This document shows, piece after piece, positions 63,081 through 64,000 of a DNA stretch of 64,000 nt (positions within the stretch are counted from its first letter, which is position 1; each line of letters opens with the position of its first letter). The DNA comes from CAWBRT01 sp963696525. Lineage in GTDB: Bacteria; Acidobacteriota; Terriglobia; Terriglobales; Acidobacteriaceae. The notes under the pieces are model-generated. The model saw nothing but the letters and a program-made list of their open reading frames with translations, was not told where the DNA came from and did not search any database. The DNA lies in NCBI GenBank assembly GCA_963696525.1, contig CAVOKO010000012.1, positions 124,001-188,000 on the forward strand, given 5' to 3'. The position numbers and the translations under genes were made by a program.

Positions 63081-64000
63081 CCGTCTTTTGCAACCTCCCA
63101 ACCCGCCGACTTCACTTCCGCAAATTGCGGGCTATCTTCATCCAGGATTGGATTTGTGTTGTTGATGTGGACAAGAATCTTCCGCGGCCGGCGCAGTTCC
63201 CTGGCCGCCTCCAGTACTCCGCCGGGGCCTCCGAGCGGGACGTGTCCCATTTGGCGTGCGCTTCGGGCCGCCGGGTCAACCCTCTGCAACTCGTCATCGC
63301 TCCAAAAAGTGCCGTCTACGAAAACCGCATCGCACAGATCCAGTTCCGCGAGCAGTTCGTCGCTGTACTGCGCGACCGCCGGCATATAGGCAATCCGGTT
63401 CAGTCGCCCGGTGTGGCCGGCGCGTTCGACAGCGCGCTCCGCAGTGTGTTCCGCACTGTGCTCCGCACTGTGCTCCAAGATAAGTCCAAAGACGGATTCG
63501 CCGGGGTTGAGCGTGCGTCCACGATCCTCCGGGACCCAGCGCGGATACCCGCCACCCAACGAAACGGCGCGGCAGCACAAGTCTGGAAGCGGCGCGAACG
63601 GCTGCTGCGGGCAGATGTCCGTCCACCTGGATTGTTCCGGATTCTGCGAGAGCATGTGAAAGAATGCGTTGTCTTCGCGCACGATCCGCCTGACCGACGC
63701 CGACGAATAGATTCGCAAAGGCGTGAGTTCGCGCAACAGAAGCAATCCTAAAACCTGGTCGAGATCACCTGAAGTCAGGACCACACCTTCGATGGGCGTT
63801 CCCCGCACCCCGCGGGGATGAAGTTCCGGCGTTGCTTCAATCTGGCCGCGCAAGTCTGGAGAGGCGTTGAGCAACATCCAGGAAACGCCATCCAGACTGA
63901 CGGCAACCTGCAACTGCAATCTTGGTGTCGCACGTATCCGGCCGGCGCGTACCCCTGAGCAATTGGAACATCCACAATTCCACTGGGGAAATCCGCCGCC
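63062..64000 (-). CDS. pqqB: PQQ biosynthesis protein PqqB, 5' end cut by window
   Basis: Metallo-beta-lactamase-fold hydroxylase acting on the PQQ precursor. The coding frame runs past the window end: at 64000 it reads GGGFPQWNCGCSNCSGVRAGRIRATPRLQLQVAVS, with the PqqB motif GGGFPQWNCxCxxC, so only the first few residues are missing. Later features include RGTPIEGVVLTSGDLDQVLGLLLLRE, LDLCDAVFVDGTFWSDDELQR, MGHVPLGGPGGV and KILVHINNTNPILDEDSPQ, with the HINNTNP metal-site region. A low-complexity AEHSAEHTAERA stretch sits near the middle. pqqA is expected upstream, outside the window. Confidence 0.94.
   Translation of the reverse strand, partial: GGGFPQWNCGCSNCSGVRAGRIRATPRLQLQVAVSLDGVSWMLLNASPDLRGQIEATPELHPRGVRGTPIEGVVLTSGDLDQVLGLLLLRELTPLRIYSSASVRRIVREDNAFFHMLSQNPEQSRWTDICPQQPFAPLPDLCCRAVSLGGGYPRWVPEDRGRTLNPGESVFGLILEHSAEHSAEHTAERAVERAGHTGRLNRIAYMPAVAQYSDELLAELDLCDAVFVDGTFWSDDELQRVDPAARSARQMGHVPLGGPGGVLEAARELRRPRKILVHINNTNPILDEDSPQFAEVKSAGWEVAKDGWTLGC

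Overview
The window reads like a chromosomal segment of a soil or sediment Acidobacteriota (Terriglobia-like) bacterium. This is an inference from protein style (many secreted proteins of unknown function with lipobox or Sec signals), the high G+C content, short palindromic repeats between genes, a PQQ operon and Sec-containing peroxiredoxins. No rRNA, tRNA, transposase, integrase or CRISPR array was found.

Region 1 (1-14.3 kb) is mainly housekeeping: a NarL-type response regulator, YhaM-like nuclease, parvulin-type foldase, a UGA-containing Bcp peroxiredoxin, a 3-methyladenine DNA glycosylase, a panB-hyp-panC operon, deoxynucleoside kinase, polysaccharide deacetylase and hemL. Region 2 (14.7-27.7 kb) holds a porin, mfd, galU, an EF-G paralogue, a DsbA-like protein, a second UGA-containing peroxiredoxin, an alpha/beta hydrolase and Mn-type SOD. 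Many of these genes carry 1-bp frameshifts (also panC and, further on, mmsA). The frameshifts look like sequencing or assembly insertions, because conserved protein sequence resumes in a neighbouring frame each time.

Region 3 (27.9-34.7 kb) is a co-directional redox cluster: Ldh-family dehydrogenase, Asp/Glu-racemase-like protein, then a tight five-gene operon of a 2x[4Fe-4S] protein of unknown family, a Cys-rich unknown protein, a CooF-like polyferredoxin, a short (437 aa) CooS-like carbon monoxide dehydrogenase that keeps all recognisable cluster ligands, and a FAD/NAD oxidoreductase. Region 4 (35-41.4 kb, minus strand) has methylmalonate-semialdehyde dehydrogenase, an MFS carrier, a cyclase-family hydrolase with a strong upstream operator palindrome, and a Tat-exported class II aldolase-like protein. 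Region 5 (41.5-49.9 kb) has a secreted beta-propeller-like protein, a methyltransferase, an O-antigen-ligase-like protein, a GT39-like transferase and a large secreted Ig-domain/hydrolase-like protein.

Region 6 (50.4-60.4 kb) is an organic-acid module: a SucCD-like acyl-CoA ligase, MFS carrier, ferredoxin, GlcD-type FAD dehydrogenase and beta-hydroxyacid dehydrogenase, opposite a livHMGF branched-chain-type ABC transporter without a binding protein. Region 7 (60.7-64 kb) is pqqBCDE, with pqqB cut by the window end.

The two most notable results are (i) two different peroxiredoxins whose catalytic Cys codon is TGA, each followed by a stem-loop, i.e. probable selenoproteins, and (ii) the mini-CooS operon with two unrecognised partner proteins.
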